From Herbiconiux oxytropis (GTDB taxonomy: Bacteria; Actinomycetota; Actinomycetes; Actinomycetales; Microbacteriaceae), in contig NZ_JANLCK010000003.1 of assembly GCF_024979315.1 (NCBI RefSeq), positions 248,001-312,000 of the forward strand: 64,000 nt of DNA. Reading direction: 5' to 3'. Every line of letters begins with the position of its first letter. Position 1 is the first letter of the stretch. Below, in pieces: positions 30,068 through 38,231 of the stretch. Position numbers and translations under genes: made by a program. The notes beneath the pieces were generated by a model, which did no database searches, had not been told where the DNA came from, and was given only the letters and a program-made list of their open reading frames with translations.

Positions 30068-30204
30068 TCTGGCACACAGCCAGTCATCGCCGCTCGTGCG
30101 GTCCGGCCCCACGCGCGGTTCACTCGTCAGTCCCACGCCCCGGAGCGCACGGCGATGATCCGGGAACAGGGGCGGCCTTCGGGTGGCCGCCCCTGTTCTT
30201 TTCC
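30068..30204 (+). ncRNA. Candidate small RNA downstream of dyad site D
   Basis: Site D, a -10-like CACACT and a strong intrinsic terminator at 30164-30204 delimit a non-coding transcript of about 135 nt. No ORF with start and ribosome site is seen in it. An internal CTGGCTTCTGGCACACAGCCAG can fold. This is inference from signals only; the alternative is that the terminator merely ends the regulator mRNA. Confidence 0.35.
30164..30204 (+). terminator. Intrinsic terminator
   Basis: GAACAGGGGCGGCC (30164-30177), a 7-nt loop, the exact complement (30185-30198), then TTTTCC. It is one of the best rho-independent terminators in the window. Confidence 0.85.
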
Positions 30205-30240
30205 TTCCTGGCGGGGCCCGGTTCTTCCTCCCACCTGCCC

Positions 30241-30246
30241 TACTGT
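30241..30246 (+). promoter_or_regulatory. -10 box of a probable leaderless transcript (glucose-6-phosphate dehydrogenase)
   Basis: TACTGT, 7 nt, ATG at 30254. Confidence 0.45.
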
Positions 30247-30253
30247 GATTGCT

Positions 30254-31630
30254 ATGACGCAACGGGTCGACACTCTCCTCATCTTCGGCGCCAGCGGCGA
30301 CCTCACCGCTCGCCTCCTGCTCCCCGGCCTCGGCCAGCTCCTCACCGATCAGCCCGACAGGCGGCTCGAGCTCATCGGCGCCGGGGGAGTGGAATACACC
30401 GACGAGCAGTGGAAGACGATCGTCACGACCTCGTTCTCCGAGGTCGAGGCCGAAGGTGCCGCCATCGACGCCCTCCTCGCCTCCACCCGCTACGTGCAGG
30501 CCGACGTCACGGATGCGAAACAGCTCACCGACGTGCTCGCGCTCGCCACGGGGAACCCCGCGATCTACTTCGCCTTGCCGCCCGCGGTCGCCGCAGCTGT
30601 GGTGACCACCCTCCAGACCATCGAGTTCCCGCCCGGGCTCACACTCGCCCTCGAGAAGCCGTTCGGGCTCGACGTGCCGAGCGCCATCGCGCTGAACGGC
30701 GAACTCGCCAAGCTCGTGCCCGAGAACCAGATCCACCGCGTCGACCACTTCCTCGGCCGCTCGACGGTGTTCAACATCCTCGGCCTCCGCTTCGCCAACC
30801 GCATCTTCGAGCCGGTGTGGAACTCCGAGCACATCGCCTCGATCGACGTCGTCTACGACGAGCAGCTCGGCCTCGAGGGCCGTGCGGGCTACTACGACAA
30901 GGCGGGAGCCCTCGTCGACATGATCCAGAGCCACCTGCTCCAGGTGATGGCCGTGCTCGCCATGGAGCCGCCCTCGACGCTCGGCTCGGACGACCTGCGC
31001 GACGCCAAGGAGATCGTGCTCCGCGCGACCCGCCTCTGGAACGACGATCCCGCGACGGGAAGCCGGCGGGCCCGCTACACGGCCGGCGACATCGACGGCC
31101 GCTCGCTGCCGAGCTATGCCGACGAGAAGGGCGTCGATCCGGCGCGAGAGACCGAGACGCTCGCCGAGGTCACGCTCGAGGTGTCGACCTGGCGCTGGAA
31201 GGGAGTTCCCATCACGCTGCGCTCCGGCAAGGCCCTGGTGGAGCGCCGCCGCGAGATCGTGGTGACCTTCAAACCCGCCAACCAGCTGCCCGTGGGCCTC
31301 ACGGGCGCCAACGCGCCCACCGTGCTGCGGCTCTTCCTGGCACCGGATGCGATGTCGCTCGAGATCGACATCAACGGCCCCGGCGACCCGTACGAGCTCG
31401 AGCGCACGAGCCTCGACGCCACCTTCGGCGACGGCCAGCTGCTGGCCTACCGCGAGGTGCTCGCCGGCATCCTCGACGGCGACCCGACGCTCGGTGTGCG
31501 CGGTGACTCCGCGGTGGAGGGCTGGCGCATCCTCGCCCCCGTCATCGCCGCCTGGCGCGCCGACGAGGTGCCGCTCGACGAGTACCCCGCCGGTAGCGAG
31601 GGCCCGTCGGAGTGGAAGCGGATCGGCTGA
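30254..31630 (+). CDS. zwf: Glucose-6-phosphate dehydrogenase, short divergent form
   Basis: Oxidises glucose 6-phosphate to 6-phosphogluconolactone with NAD(P)+. At 458 residues it is shorter than classical Zwf (about 490-510). The N-terminal cofactor motif is G-A-S-G-D-L-T. The substrate motif R-I-D-H-Y-L-G-K appears as R-V-D-H-F-L-G-R, with its lysine replaced by arginine, and D-M-I-Q-S-H-L-L-Q-V keeps the catalytic histidine. These changes mark the divergent actinobacterial paralogue, which often stands apart from the main pentose-phosphate cluster, as here. Cofactor preference cannot be told. Confidence 0.85.
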   Translation: MTQRVDTLLIFGASGDLTARLLLPGLGQLLTDQPDRRLELIGAGGVEYTDEQWKTIVTTSFSEVEAEGAAIDALLASTRYVQADVTDAKQLTDVLALATGNPAIYFALPPAVAAAVVTTLQTIEFPPGLTLALEKPFGLDVPSAIALNGELAKLVPENQIHRVDHFLGRSTVFNILGLRFANRIFEPVWNSEHIASIDVVYDEQLGLEGRAGYYDKAGALVDMIQSHLLQVMAVLAMEPPSTLGSDDLRDAKEIVLRATRLWNDDPATGSRRARYTAGDIDGRSLPSYADEKGVDPARETETLAEVTLEVSTWRWKGVPITLRSGKALVERRREIVVTFKPANQLPVGLTGANAPTVLRLFLAPDAMSLEIDINGPGDPYELERTSLDATFGDGQLLAYREVLAGILDGDPTLGVRGDSAVEGWRILAPVIAAWRADEVPLDEYPAGSEGPSEWKRIG

Positions 31631-31650
31631 CCCCAGCGGCGCCCTGGCTC

Positions 31651-32169
31651 CTAGCGGGCCAGCGACCAGCCGCCCTCGGCGTTCTTCTGCGCCGCGGCCT
31701 CGGTGACGGCGCGATGGTGCGCCACGAGTGAGCGCAGCGCGTCGTCGTCCTCAGGATCGGGACCCGCGGTGGCGACCGCAGCAGGTGCGAGAGTGAGCGT
31801 GGGGGCCACCGAGGTCGCTGCCGGGGGAGCGGCGGAGGCCATGGCGGGAGCCGCAGCCGACACCGCACGCGCGAGCTGACGGGGCACGTAGACGGCCTCG
31901 ACCGGCGCGAGAGGCGCAGCCGCGTGACTGAGCGAGGAGCGCACCGAGATGCCGTGCTCGGCGAGGTTGGCCACGATGTCGTGGGCCACCGAGCGGGCGA
32001 GCGAGGTGTGGAAGATGTCGTCGGTGTCGGCGGCGCTCCGGCGGGTGATGGCGAAGGAGCCGAGGGGGCCGAAGTTCTCCATGAGGGTCTGATTCACGAG
32101 CTCGTACAGCCGCTCCTGGCTGACCGTGTCGTCGCGGGCCGCCTTCGCTCGTCGTCGCCAGCCGATCAT
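31651..32169 (-). CDS. Hypothetical protein, soluble, Ala/Pro-rich C-terminus
   Basis: A 172-residue protein. Residues 1-75 (G-W-R-R-R-A-K-A-A, then L-Y-E-L-V-N-Q-T-L-M-E-N-F-G-P-L-G-S-F-A-I-T-R-R) look folded, and A-R-S-V-A-H-D-I-V-A-N-L-A continues as a helix. Residues 85-140 are low-complexity Ala/Pro/Thr, and the tail is acidic then basic. I do not recognise the family. ATG 32169 follows AAGGAG with 6 nt spacing; upstream in-frame codons lack such support. It converges on the glucose-6-phosphate dehydrogenase gene with 20 nt between. Confidence 0.65.
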   Translation of the reverse strand: MIGWRRRAKAARDDTVSQERLYELVNQTLMENFGPLGSFAITRRSAADTDDIFHTSLARSVAHDIVANLAEHGISVRSSLSHAAAPLAPVEAVYVPRQLARAVSAAAPAMASAAPPAATSVAPTLTLAPAAVATAGPDPEDDDALRSLVAHHRAVTEAAAQKNAEGGWSLAR

Positions 32170-32299
32170 CGAAGCTCCTTCATCACCCTCACCGTGAGAA
32201 CAGTGTGCGCGCTGTGCATCGGCAGAGCGAACCGACACGCCGCGCGACCCGGTGCAATGGGCTGATTAGGGTGGGTATTCGTCTACCGGAAGGGGTGCC

Positions 32300-33541
32300 G
32301 TGCCGCTCGAGAGAACGTGGATCGTCTTCGCGATCGCCGCCGTCGCCGCCCTCGTGGCCGCGATCGTCATCACCGCCGCCATCGCACTGGCCCTGAGGCT
32401 CGCCGCACGCCGACGCGGCTGGCCGTCGGCGCTCGTCCGCCGGGTGCGGCTGCCGTTCCGGATCTTCCTCGTCGTGGTGCTGCTCTGGGTGGCCGTCGGG
32501 CTGACCCTCCCGGCGGGCGACTGGGCCGCGCTCGTCGACCAGCTCTTCCTGATCGCGACGATCGCCGTGGGGGCGTGGCTCGTCTGCGCCTTCGCCGTCT
32601 TCGTCGAGGACGTCGCGCTCGCCCGCTACACGATCGACCGGCCGGACAACCGGGTCGCCCGTCGTGCCCGCACCCAGGTGCTCATTCTGCGCCGACTCGC
32701 CATGGCCGTCGTCATCGTGCTCGCCTTCGGCGCGATCCTGCTGACGTTCCCCGGGGCCCAGGCCGTGGGTGCGAGCGTGCTCGCGTCGGCCGGAGTGGTC
32801 TCGATCATCGCCGGCCTCGCCGCCCAGTCCACCCTCGGCAACGTGTTCGCCGGCATGCAGATCGCCTTCAGCGACGCCGTGCGGGTCGACGACGTCGTGA
32901 TCGTGGAGAACGAGTGGGGCCGGATCGAGGAGATCACGCTCACCTACGTGGTCGTGCACATCTGGGACGACCGGCGCATGGTGCTGCCGAGCACCTACTT
33001 CACCTCGACGCCGTTCCAGAACTGGACGAGGCGCAACTCCGAGCTGCTCGGCTCCGTGGAGTTCGACCTCGACTGGCGCGTGACGCCGGCCGAGATGCGC
33101 GCCGAGCTCGAGCGCGTGCTCGCCCGCACCGACCTCTGGGACCAGCGTGTCTCGGTGCTGCAGGTCACGGATGCCGTGGGCGGCTACGTGCGGGTGCGCA
33201 TCCTGGTGACCGCGATCGACGCGCCCACCCTGTTCGACCTTCGCTGCTTCGTGCGCGAGGAGATGATCGCCTGGCTCTACCGCTCGAGCCCGCAGTCGAT
33301 CCCGCGCTCCCGGGTGGAGCTCCGCGAGGAGGAGGACGACATCTCGGCGCCCGTGCACGTCGCCGACCCCGAGGCGGTGGGCCTCTTCCACGGCGACCGC
33401 GGCGCGGAGGGCCGCGCCAGCATGTTCACCGGGCCCATCCGCACCACCGACGTGCTGCCGGATGCTACGCGGCCGGCTCCGAAGGGGGAGTGGCCGGAGC
33501 GGGCGGCGCGGCCGGGGAAGCCGGAGCGGCCTGCTCCGTAG
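32300..33541 (+). CDS. MscS-family mechanosensitive channel
   Basis: A 413-residue membrane protein. Four hydrophobic segments (about 8-32, 52-70, 80-105 and 130-175) lead into the pore-lining helix and the MscS motif: V-S-I-I-A-G-L-A-A-Q-S-T-L-G-N-V-F-A-G-M-Q-I-A, then D-D-V-V-I-V-E-N-E-W-G-R-I-E-E-I-T and W-D-D-R-R-M-V-L-P-S-T-Y-F. It releases solutes on hypo-osmotic shock. The C-terminal 50 residues are Pro/Ala/Glu-rich and their last 77 nt overlap a convergent gene. The start is GTG after GGAAGGGG. The trehalose genes nearby also serve osmotic adaptation. Confidence 0.9.
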   Translation: MPLERTWIVFAIAAVAALVAAIVITAAIALALRLAARRRGWPSALVRRVRLPFRIFLVVVLLWVAVGLTLPAGDWAALVDQLFLIATIAVGAWLVCAFAVFVEDVALARYTIDRPDNRVARRARTQVLILRRLAMAVVIVLAFGAILLTFPGAQAVGASVLASAGVVSIIAGLAAQSTLGNVFAGMQIAFSDAVRVDDVVIVENEWGRIEEITLTYVVVHIWDDRRMVLPSTYFTSTPFQNWTRRNSELLGSVEFDLDWRVTPAEMRAELERVLARTDLWDQRVSVLQVTDAVGGYVRVRILVTAIDAPTLFDLRCFVREEMIAWLYRSSPQSIPRSRVELREEEDDISAPVHVADPEAVGLFHGDRGAEGRASMFTGPIRTTDVLPDATRPAPKGEWPERAARPGKPERPAP

Positions 33542-33815
33542 CCGGAGTCGCCGACGGCGCCTTGGGCCTCCGCGGCTGCGCCGGGTCGGCCTGCTGCTGC
33601 ACGTCGATCCGCCGCAGCGGCCACGAGAATGTGGGCGACTCGCCGTTCCTGGCGAGGTAGACCTGCGCCGCGCGGGTGCCGAACCAGAGGAACCGCACGA
33701 GGAGGAACAGCACTCCCACGATCACGACGAGGGCGACGAGCCCGGCGATCACCGAGAACGCGCTCGAGAGCACCGAGAAGAGCAGATGGAACGGGCCCCC
33801 GCCGAACGACGACAT
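33465..33815 (-). CDS. Small single-helix membrane protein with Pro/Ala-rich tail
   Basis: A 116-residue protein: Gly/Phe-rich start, one long hydrophobic segment (about 10-45), a basic stretch with F-G-T-R-A-A-Q-V-Y-L-A-R-N-G, and a low-complexity Pro/Ala/Thr tail. I recognise no family. It lies 2 nt after the upstream small gene, so the two form an operon. Its last 77 nt run antisense to the end of the mechanosensitive channel gene, an unusually long convergent overlap in which both products are low-complexity. Confidence 0.6.
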   Translation of the reverse strand: MSSFGGGPFHLLFSVLSSAFSVIAGLVALVVIVGVLFLLVRFLWFGTRAAQVYLARNGESPTFSWPLRRIDVQQQADPAQPRRPKAPSATPATEQAAPASPAAPPAPATPPSEPAA

Positions 33816-33817
33816 GA

Positions 33818-34009
33818 TCAGTCGCCCAGCTCGCGCGCGTCCTCGTCTTGCTGCATGACGCTGCCGACGGCGAGAGCCACGGTGATGCCCCAGCTCACCC
33901 ACATGAGCACGAGGCGCCAGTCGCGCGGGCCCTTCCTCGTGGTCTGCACGGCGGAGAACCCGCCGATGACCGCACCGATGATGCTGCTGTTCAGGATGTA
34001 CTTGCGCAC
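33818..34009 (-). CDS. Small two-helix membrane protein
   Basis: A 63-residue protein with a hydrophobic N-terminal segment containing I-I-G-A-V-I-G-G-F, a basic middle (T-T-R-K-G-P-R-D-W-R) and a second helix, ending in an acidic tail. GTG 34009 is the most likely start, with AGGAG 13 nt upstream, a longer gap than usual. It is co-transcribed with the next gene (2-nt gap) and divergent from otsA. Function unknown. Confidence 0.6.
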   Translation of the reverse strand: MRKYILNSSIIGAVIGGFSAVQTTRKGPRDWRLVLMWVSWGITVALAVGSVMQQDEDARELGD

Positions 34010-34082
34010 CGTGACCCCGTTCTCCTGCGTGTTTGCCCCTACGCTACCCCGCCGGGCCCGGGCGCGCCCCCGCCGCCGCTGG

Positions 34083-34088
34083 TAGGCT
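34083..34088 (+). promoter_or_regulatory. -10 box upstream of otsA
   Basis: TAGGCT, 9 nt, ATG at 34098, with no Shine-Dalgarno. Leaderless or nearly so. Confidence 0.4.
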
Positions 34089-34097
34089 CGGCAGCGC

Positions 34098-35696
34098 ATG
34101 CCCTCCTCAGACAGCACCACGCCAGAGTCCCTCGCCGGCGAGTTCTCCTTCGTCGTCGTCTCCAACCGCCTGCCGGTCGACCGCATCACAGATGCCGACG
34201 GCAATCCGTCGTTCCGCACCTCGCCCGGCGGCCTCGTGACGGCCCTCGAGCCCGTGATGCGCGAAGCCGACGGCGCGTGGATCGGCTGGACGGGCAGCGC
34301 CGATGACGAGGCCGATCCGTTCGAGCACGACGGCATCCACCTCATCCCCGTGGGCCTCTCGGCCGAGGAGATCGAGCTCTACTACGAGGGCTTCTCGAAC
34401 GACACCCTCTGGCCGCTCTATCACGACGTGATCGCGCCCCCCGCCTACCACCGGGAGTGGTGGGAGAGCTACGTGCAGGTCAACCGGCGCTTCGCCGACC
34501 GCGCCGCGCTCGTGACCGCCGAGGGCGGCACGGTGTGGGTGCAGGACTACCAGCTGCAGCTCGTGCCGCAGATGCTCCGCGAGCAGCGGCCCGACCTCAC
34601 GATCGGCTTCTTCAACCACATCCCGTTCCCGGCCTACGGCATCTACTCCCAGCTGCCGTGGCGCACCCAGATCATCAAGGGGCTGCTCGGAGCCGACGTC
34701 ATCGGCTTCCAGCGCACGGCCGACGCGGGCAACTTCTCGCGTGCGGTGCGGCGGCTGCTCGGCCACCAGACCAAGGGCACCGTGATCGACGTGCCCGTGA
34801 CCGACGAGGAGGCGGGCAGCGCCAAGCACCGCATATCCTCGGTCAAGGTGAGCGCGGTCAAGGGCGCGGAGGCCGGCGCCCAGAAGCTCGTGCGCACGGT
34901 CGTGGCCAAGGCCTTCCCGATCTCGATCGACGCGGCCCGCTATGAGGAGCTCGCCCGCCGGCCCGACATCCAGGCCAGGGCGAAGGAGATCCGCGAGGGC
35001 CTCGGCAACCCCGCCGTCGTGATGCTCGGCGTCGACCGGCTCGACTACACCAAGGGGATCGGCCACCGCCTGAAGGCCTTCGGCGAGCTCCTGGCCGATG
35101 GCAAGCTCGACGTGGAGGACGTGACGCTCGTGCAGGTCGCGAGCCCGAGCCGCGAGCGGGTGCGCACCTACCAGATGCTCCGCGACGACATCGAGCTGAC
35201 GGTCGGGCGCCTGAACGGCGACTACTCGACCATCAGCCACCAGGCCATCAGCTACCTGCACCACGGCTACCCCCGCGAGGAGATGGTCGCGCTCTACCTG
35301 GCCGCCGACATCATGCTCGTGACGGCGCTCCGCGACGGCATGAACCTCGTGGCCAAGGAGTACGTGGCCTCACGCTTCGACAACGACGGGGTGCTCGTGC
35401 TGAGCGAGTTCGCGGGAGCCAGCGACGAGCTGCGCACGGCGCTCCGGGTGAACCCGCACGACATCGAGGGCCTCAAGGAGGCCATCATGCAGGCGAAGAC
35501 GATGCCGAAGGCCGAGCGGTCGAGGCGTATGCGAGCCCTCCGCAAGCGCGTGCAGGAGTACGACGTGGCCCGCTGGTCGACTTCGTTCCTCACCGCCTTG
35601 GCCACTCCCTCCGACGGCCTCGTGCTGCCGAAGGCGAATCAGCAGACCCGCAGCGAGGCGCGCGCCGAGGAGCGGGCGATCGAGGAGTCCCGGTGA
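34098..35696 (+). CDS. otsA: Trehalose-6-phosphate synthase
   Basis: Joins UDP-glucose (or another NDP-glucose) to glucose 6-phosphate. A 532-residue GT20 enzyme with S-N-R-L-P-V near 18, the G-G-L-V-T-A-L loop, V-Q-D-Y-Q-L-Q-L-V-P (H-D-Y-H in classical forms, here Q-D-Y-Q), H-I-P-F-P, the nucleotide-sugar site R-L-D-Y-T-K-G-I, and D-G-M-N-L-V-A-K-E-Y. It is longer than the E. coli enzyme because of an insertion around 235-260 and a Glu/Arg-rich end. The stop overlaps otsB by 4 nt. Confidence 0.96.
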   Translation: MPSSDSTTPESLAGEFSFVVVSNRLPVDRITDADGNPSFRTSPGGLVTALEPVMREADGAWIGWTGSADDEADPFEHDGIHLIPVGLSAEEIELYYEGFSNDTLWPLYHDVIAPPAYHREWWESYVQVNRRFADRAALVTAEGGTVWVQDYQLQLVPQMLREQRPDLTIGFFNHIPFPAYGIYSQLPWRTQIIKGLLGADVIGFQRTADAGNFSRAVRRLLGHQTKGTVIDVPVTDEEAGSAKHRISSVKVSAVKGAEAGAQKLVRTVVAKAFPISIDAARYEELARRPDIQARAKEIREGLGNPAVVMLGVDRLDYTKGIGHRLKAFGELLADGKLDVEDVTLVQVASPSRERVRTYQMLRDDIELTVGRLNGDYSTISHQAISYLHHGYPREEMVALYLAADIMLVTALRDGMNLVAKEYVASRFDNDGVLVLSEFAGASDELRTALRVNPHDIEGLKEAIMQAKTMPKAERSRRMRALRKRVQEYDVARWSTSFLTALATPSDGLVLPKANQQTRSEARAEERAIEESR

Positions 35697-36484
35697 GCGG
35701 CGCGCTCCCCGCCGACCTGGGTGATGCCCTCCGGCAGCTCGCCGCCACCCCCCGGCTCCTCGTCGCCCTCGACTTCGACGGCACCCTCGCGCCCGAGGTC
35801 GACGTGCCCGACGAGGCGAGGGCCCTGCCCGAGGCGCACGAAGCCGTGCTCGCTCTGCTCGCGCTGCCCGAGACCGACGTGGCCTTCATCTCGGGGCGCG
35901 CCATGCAGAGCCTCCAGCACGTCAGCCGGTTGCCCGAGACCGCGTTCCTCGTGGGCTCCCACGGCGTCGAGGTGCACACCGACGGCCGCACCGAGCTCGA
36001 CCTCGACGAGAGCGAGCTCGCGCGCCGAGCCGCCCTCGAGACGGCGCTGCAGGCGATCGCCGACTCGCTCGAGGGGGTCTGGATCGAGACCAAGCCCGCC
36101 GGCTTCGCGCTGCACACCCGCCTCGCCGGCGACGCCGAGACCGCGGAGGCCGAGGCCCGCGCGCTCGCCGAGACCGATCCGGAGGCCAACGGCCTCACGG
36201 TCCGCCGCGGCAAGAACGTGCTGGAGTTCTCGGTGCGGAGCACCACAAAGGGCGAGGCCGTCGAGCGCCTGCGCGCCCAGACGGGCGCCACGGCGGTGCT
36301 CTTCGCGGGCGACGACGTGACCGACGAAGACGGATTCGCGGTGCTCCGCGACGGCGATCTGGGTCTGAAGAGCGGCCAGGGCGAGACCGTGGCGTCGCAC
36401 CGCGTGGCCGGTCCGCACGACGTGGCCGCCGCCTTGCGGGCGCTCGCCGAGAACCGTGCCGGAGCATCCCCTTCTCGCCTCTAA
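35693..36484 (+). CDS. otsB: Trehalose-6-phosphate phosphatase
   Basis: Dephosphorylates trehalose 6-phosphate to trehalose, an osmoprotectant and, in actinobacteria, a glycolipid precursor. A 263-residue HAD hydrolase with nucleophile motif L-D-F-D-G-T-L-A-P near 24, F-I-S-G-R (motif II), K-P-A-G-F-A-L-H and the metal motif F-A-G-D-D-V-T-D-E-D-G-F. The start is GTG, overlapping the otsA stop (GTGA), a reliable sign of translational coupling. It ends 9 nt before ilvD. Confidence 0.95.
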   Translation: MSGALPADLGDALRQLAATPRLLVALDFDGTLAPEVDVPDEARALPEAHEAVLALLALPETDVAFISGRAMQSLQHVSRLPETAFLVGSHGVEVHTDGRTELDLDESELARRAALETALQAIADSLEGVWIETKPAGFALHTRLAGDAETAEAEARALAETDPEANGLTVRRGKNVLEFSVRSTTKGEAVERLRAQTGATAVLFAGDDVTDEDGFAVLRDGDLGLKSGQGETVASHRVAGPHDVAAALRALAENRAGASPSRL

Positions 36485-36487
36485 ACT
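36482..36487 (+). promoter_or_regulatory. -10 box of a probable leaderless ilvD transcript
   Basis: TAAACT, 6 nt, ATG at 36494. It overlaps the otsB stop codon. Confidence 0.5.
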
Positions 36488-36493
36488 CGTAAC

Positions 36494-38188
36494 ATGCCCG
36501 AAATAGACATGAAGCCTCGCAGCCGCACCGTCACCGATGGGATCGAAGCCCTCACCTCGCGCGGAATGCTCCGCGGCGTCGGGATGGGCGACGGCGACTG
36601 GGAGAAGCCCCAGATCGGCATCGCGAGCTCGTGGAACGAGATCACGCCCTGCAACCTCTCGCTCGAGCGCCTCGCCCGGGCGTCGAAGGAGGGCGTGCAC
36701 GCCGGCGGCGGCTACCCGCTGCAGTTCGGCACCATCTCGGTCTCCGACGGCATCTCGATGGGCCACGAAGGCATGCACTTCTCGCTCGTCTCGCGCGAGG
36801 TCATCGCCGATTCGGTCGAGACCGTCATGATGGCCGAGCGCCTCGACGGCTCGGTGCTGCTCGCAGGCTGCGACAAGTCGCTGCCGGGCATGCTCATGGC
36901 CGCGGCCCGCCTCGACCTCGCCTCCGTCTTCCTCTACGCCGGATCGATCGCGCCCGGCTGGGTGAAGCTCTCCGACGGCACGGAGAAGGACATCACGATC
37001 ATCGACTCCTTCGAGGCCGTCGGCGCCGTGCGCGCCGGCCGCATGTCGATGGAGGACGCGCACCGCATCGAGTGCGCCTTCGCCCCCGGCGAGGGATCGT
37101 GTGGCGGCATGTACACGGCCAACACCATGGCGAGCGCCGCCGAGGCGATGGGCATGAGCCTCCCCGGCTCTGCGAGCCCCGCCGCCGCCGACCGCCGCCG
37201 CGACTACTTCGCCCACCGTTCGGGCGAGGCCGTGGTGAACATGCTGCGCCAGGGGCTCACCGCCCGCGACATCATCACCAAGAAGTCGCTCGAGAACGCC
37301 ATCGCCGTGGGCATGGCCTTCGGCGGATCGACCAACCTCGTGCTGCACCTGCTCGCGATCGCCGCCGAGGCCGACGTCGACCTCACGCTCGCCGACTTCA
37401 ACCGAGTGGGCGACAAGGTGCCGCACATCGGCGACCTCAAGCCCTTCGGCCGCTTCGTGATGAATGACGTCGACCGCCACGGGGGCGTGCCCGCCGTGAT
37501 GAAGGCGCTGCTCGAGGAGGGACTGCTGCACGGCGACGCCATGACCGTCACCGGCAAGACGGTCGAGGAGAACCTCGCCGAGATGGACATCGCCCCGCTC
37601 GACGGCGAGGTGCTCCGCCCCATCTCGAACCCCATCCACAAGTCCGGTGGCATCACCATCCTCGAGGGCACCTTCGCCCCCGAAGGCGCCGTGGTGAAGT
37701 CGGCCGGCTTCGACGCCGACGTGTTCGAGGGCCCGGCACGGGTGTTCGAGCGCGAGCGAGCGGCGATGGACGCCCTCACCGAGGGCCGCATCAACGCCGG
37801 CGACGTCGTGGTCATCCGCTACGAGGGCCCCAAGGGCGGACCGGGGATGCGCGAGATGCTCGCCATCACGGCCGCCATCAAGGGCGCAGGCCTCGGCAAA
37901 GATGTACTACTCTTGACGGACGGACGATTCTCAGGCGGCACAACCGGCCTGTGCATCGGCCACATAGCACCCGAAGCGGTCGACGCAGGTCCGATCGCCT
38001 TCGTGCGCGATGGTGATCTAATACGGGTCGATATCGCCGCTCGCTCGCTCGACCTACTGGTTGACCCCGCAGAGCTGGAATCCCGCCGAGAAGGCTGGGC
38101 CCCTCTCCCCCCGCGCTATACCCGTGGCGTGCTCGCGAAGTACTCCAAGCTGGTGCATTCCGCCGCCGTCGGCGCCATCACCGGCTAG
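36494..38188 (+). CDS. ilvD: Dihydroxy-acid dehydratase
   Basis: Third step of valine/isoleucine synthesis: dehydrates dihydroxy acids to 2-oxo acids using an iron-sulfur cluster. 564 residues. Cluster ligands are in G-C-D-K-S-L-P-G near 125 and [13 protein letters not shown] near 196, with C-N at about 53 (I-T-P-C-N). The C-terminal swivel domain carries T-D-G-R-F-S-G-G-T. From about 37886 to 38075 codon choice changes abruptly to rare A/T-ending codons although the protein stays conserved. It is followed by ilvB after 43 nt. Confidence 0.97.
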   Translation: MPEIDMKPRSRTVTDGIEALTSRGMLRGVGMGDGDWEKPQIGIASSWNEITPCNLSLERLARASKEGVHAGGGYPLQFGTISVSDGISMGHEGMHFSLVSREVIADSVETVMMAERLDGSVLLAGCDKSLPGMLMAAARLDLASVFLYAGSIAPGWVKLSDGTEKDITIIDSFEAVGAVRAGRMSMEDAHRIECAFAPGEGSCGGMYTANTMASAAEAMGMSLPGSASPAAADRRRDYFAHRSGEAVVNMLRQGLTARDIITKKSLENAIAVGMAFGGSTNLVLHLLAIAAEADVDLTLADFNRVGDKVPHIGDLKPFGRFVMNDVDRHGGVPAVMKALLEEGLLHGDAMTVTGKTVEENLAEMDIAPLDGEVLRPISNPIHKSGGITILEGTFAPEGAVVKSAGFDADVFEGPARVFERERAAMDALTEGRINAGDVVVIRYEGPKGGPGMREMLAITAAIKGAGLGKDVLLLTDGRFSGGTTGLCIGHIAPEAVDAGPIAFVRDGDLIRVDIAARSLDLLVDPAELESRREGWAPLPPRYTRGVLAKYSKLVHSAAVGAITG

Positions 38189-38231
38189 GCGCTCCGCCTC
38201 CATCACTCGTGCTCGACGCTTAGGAAACCAG

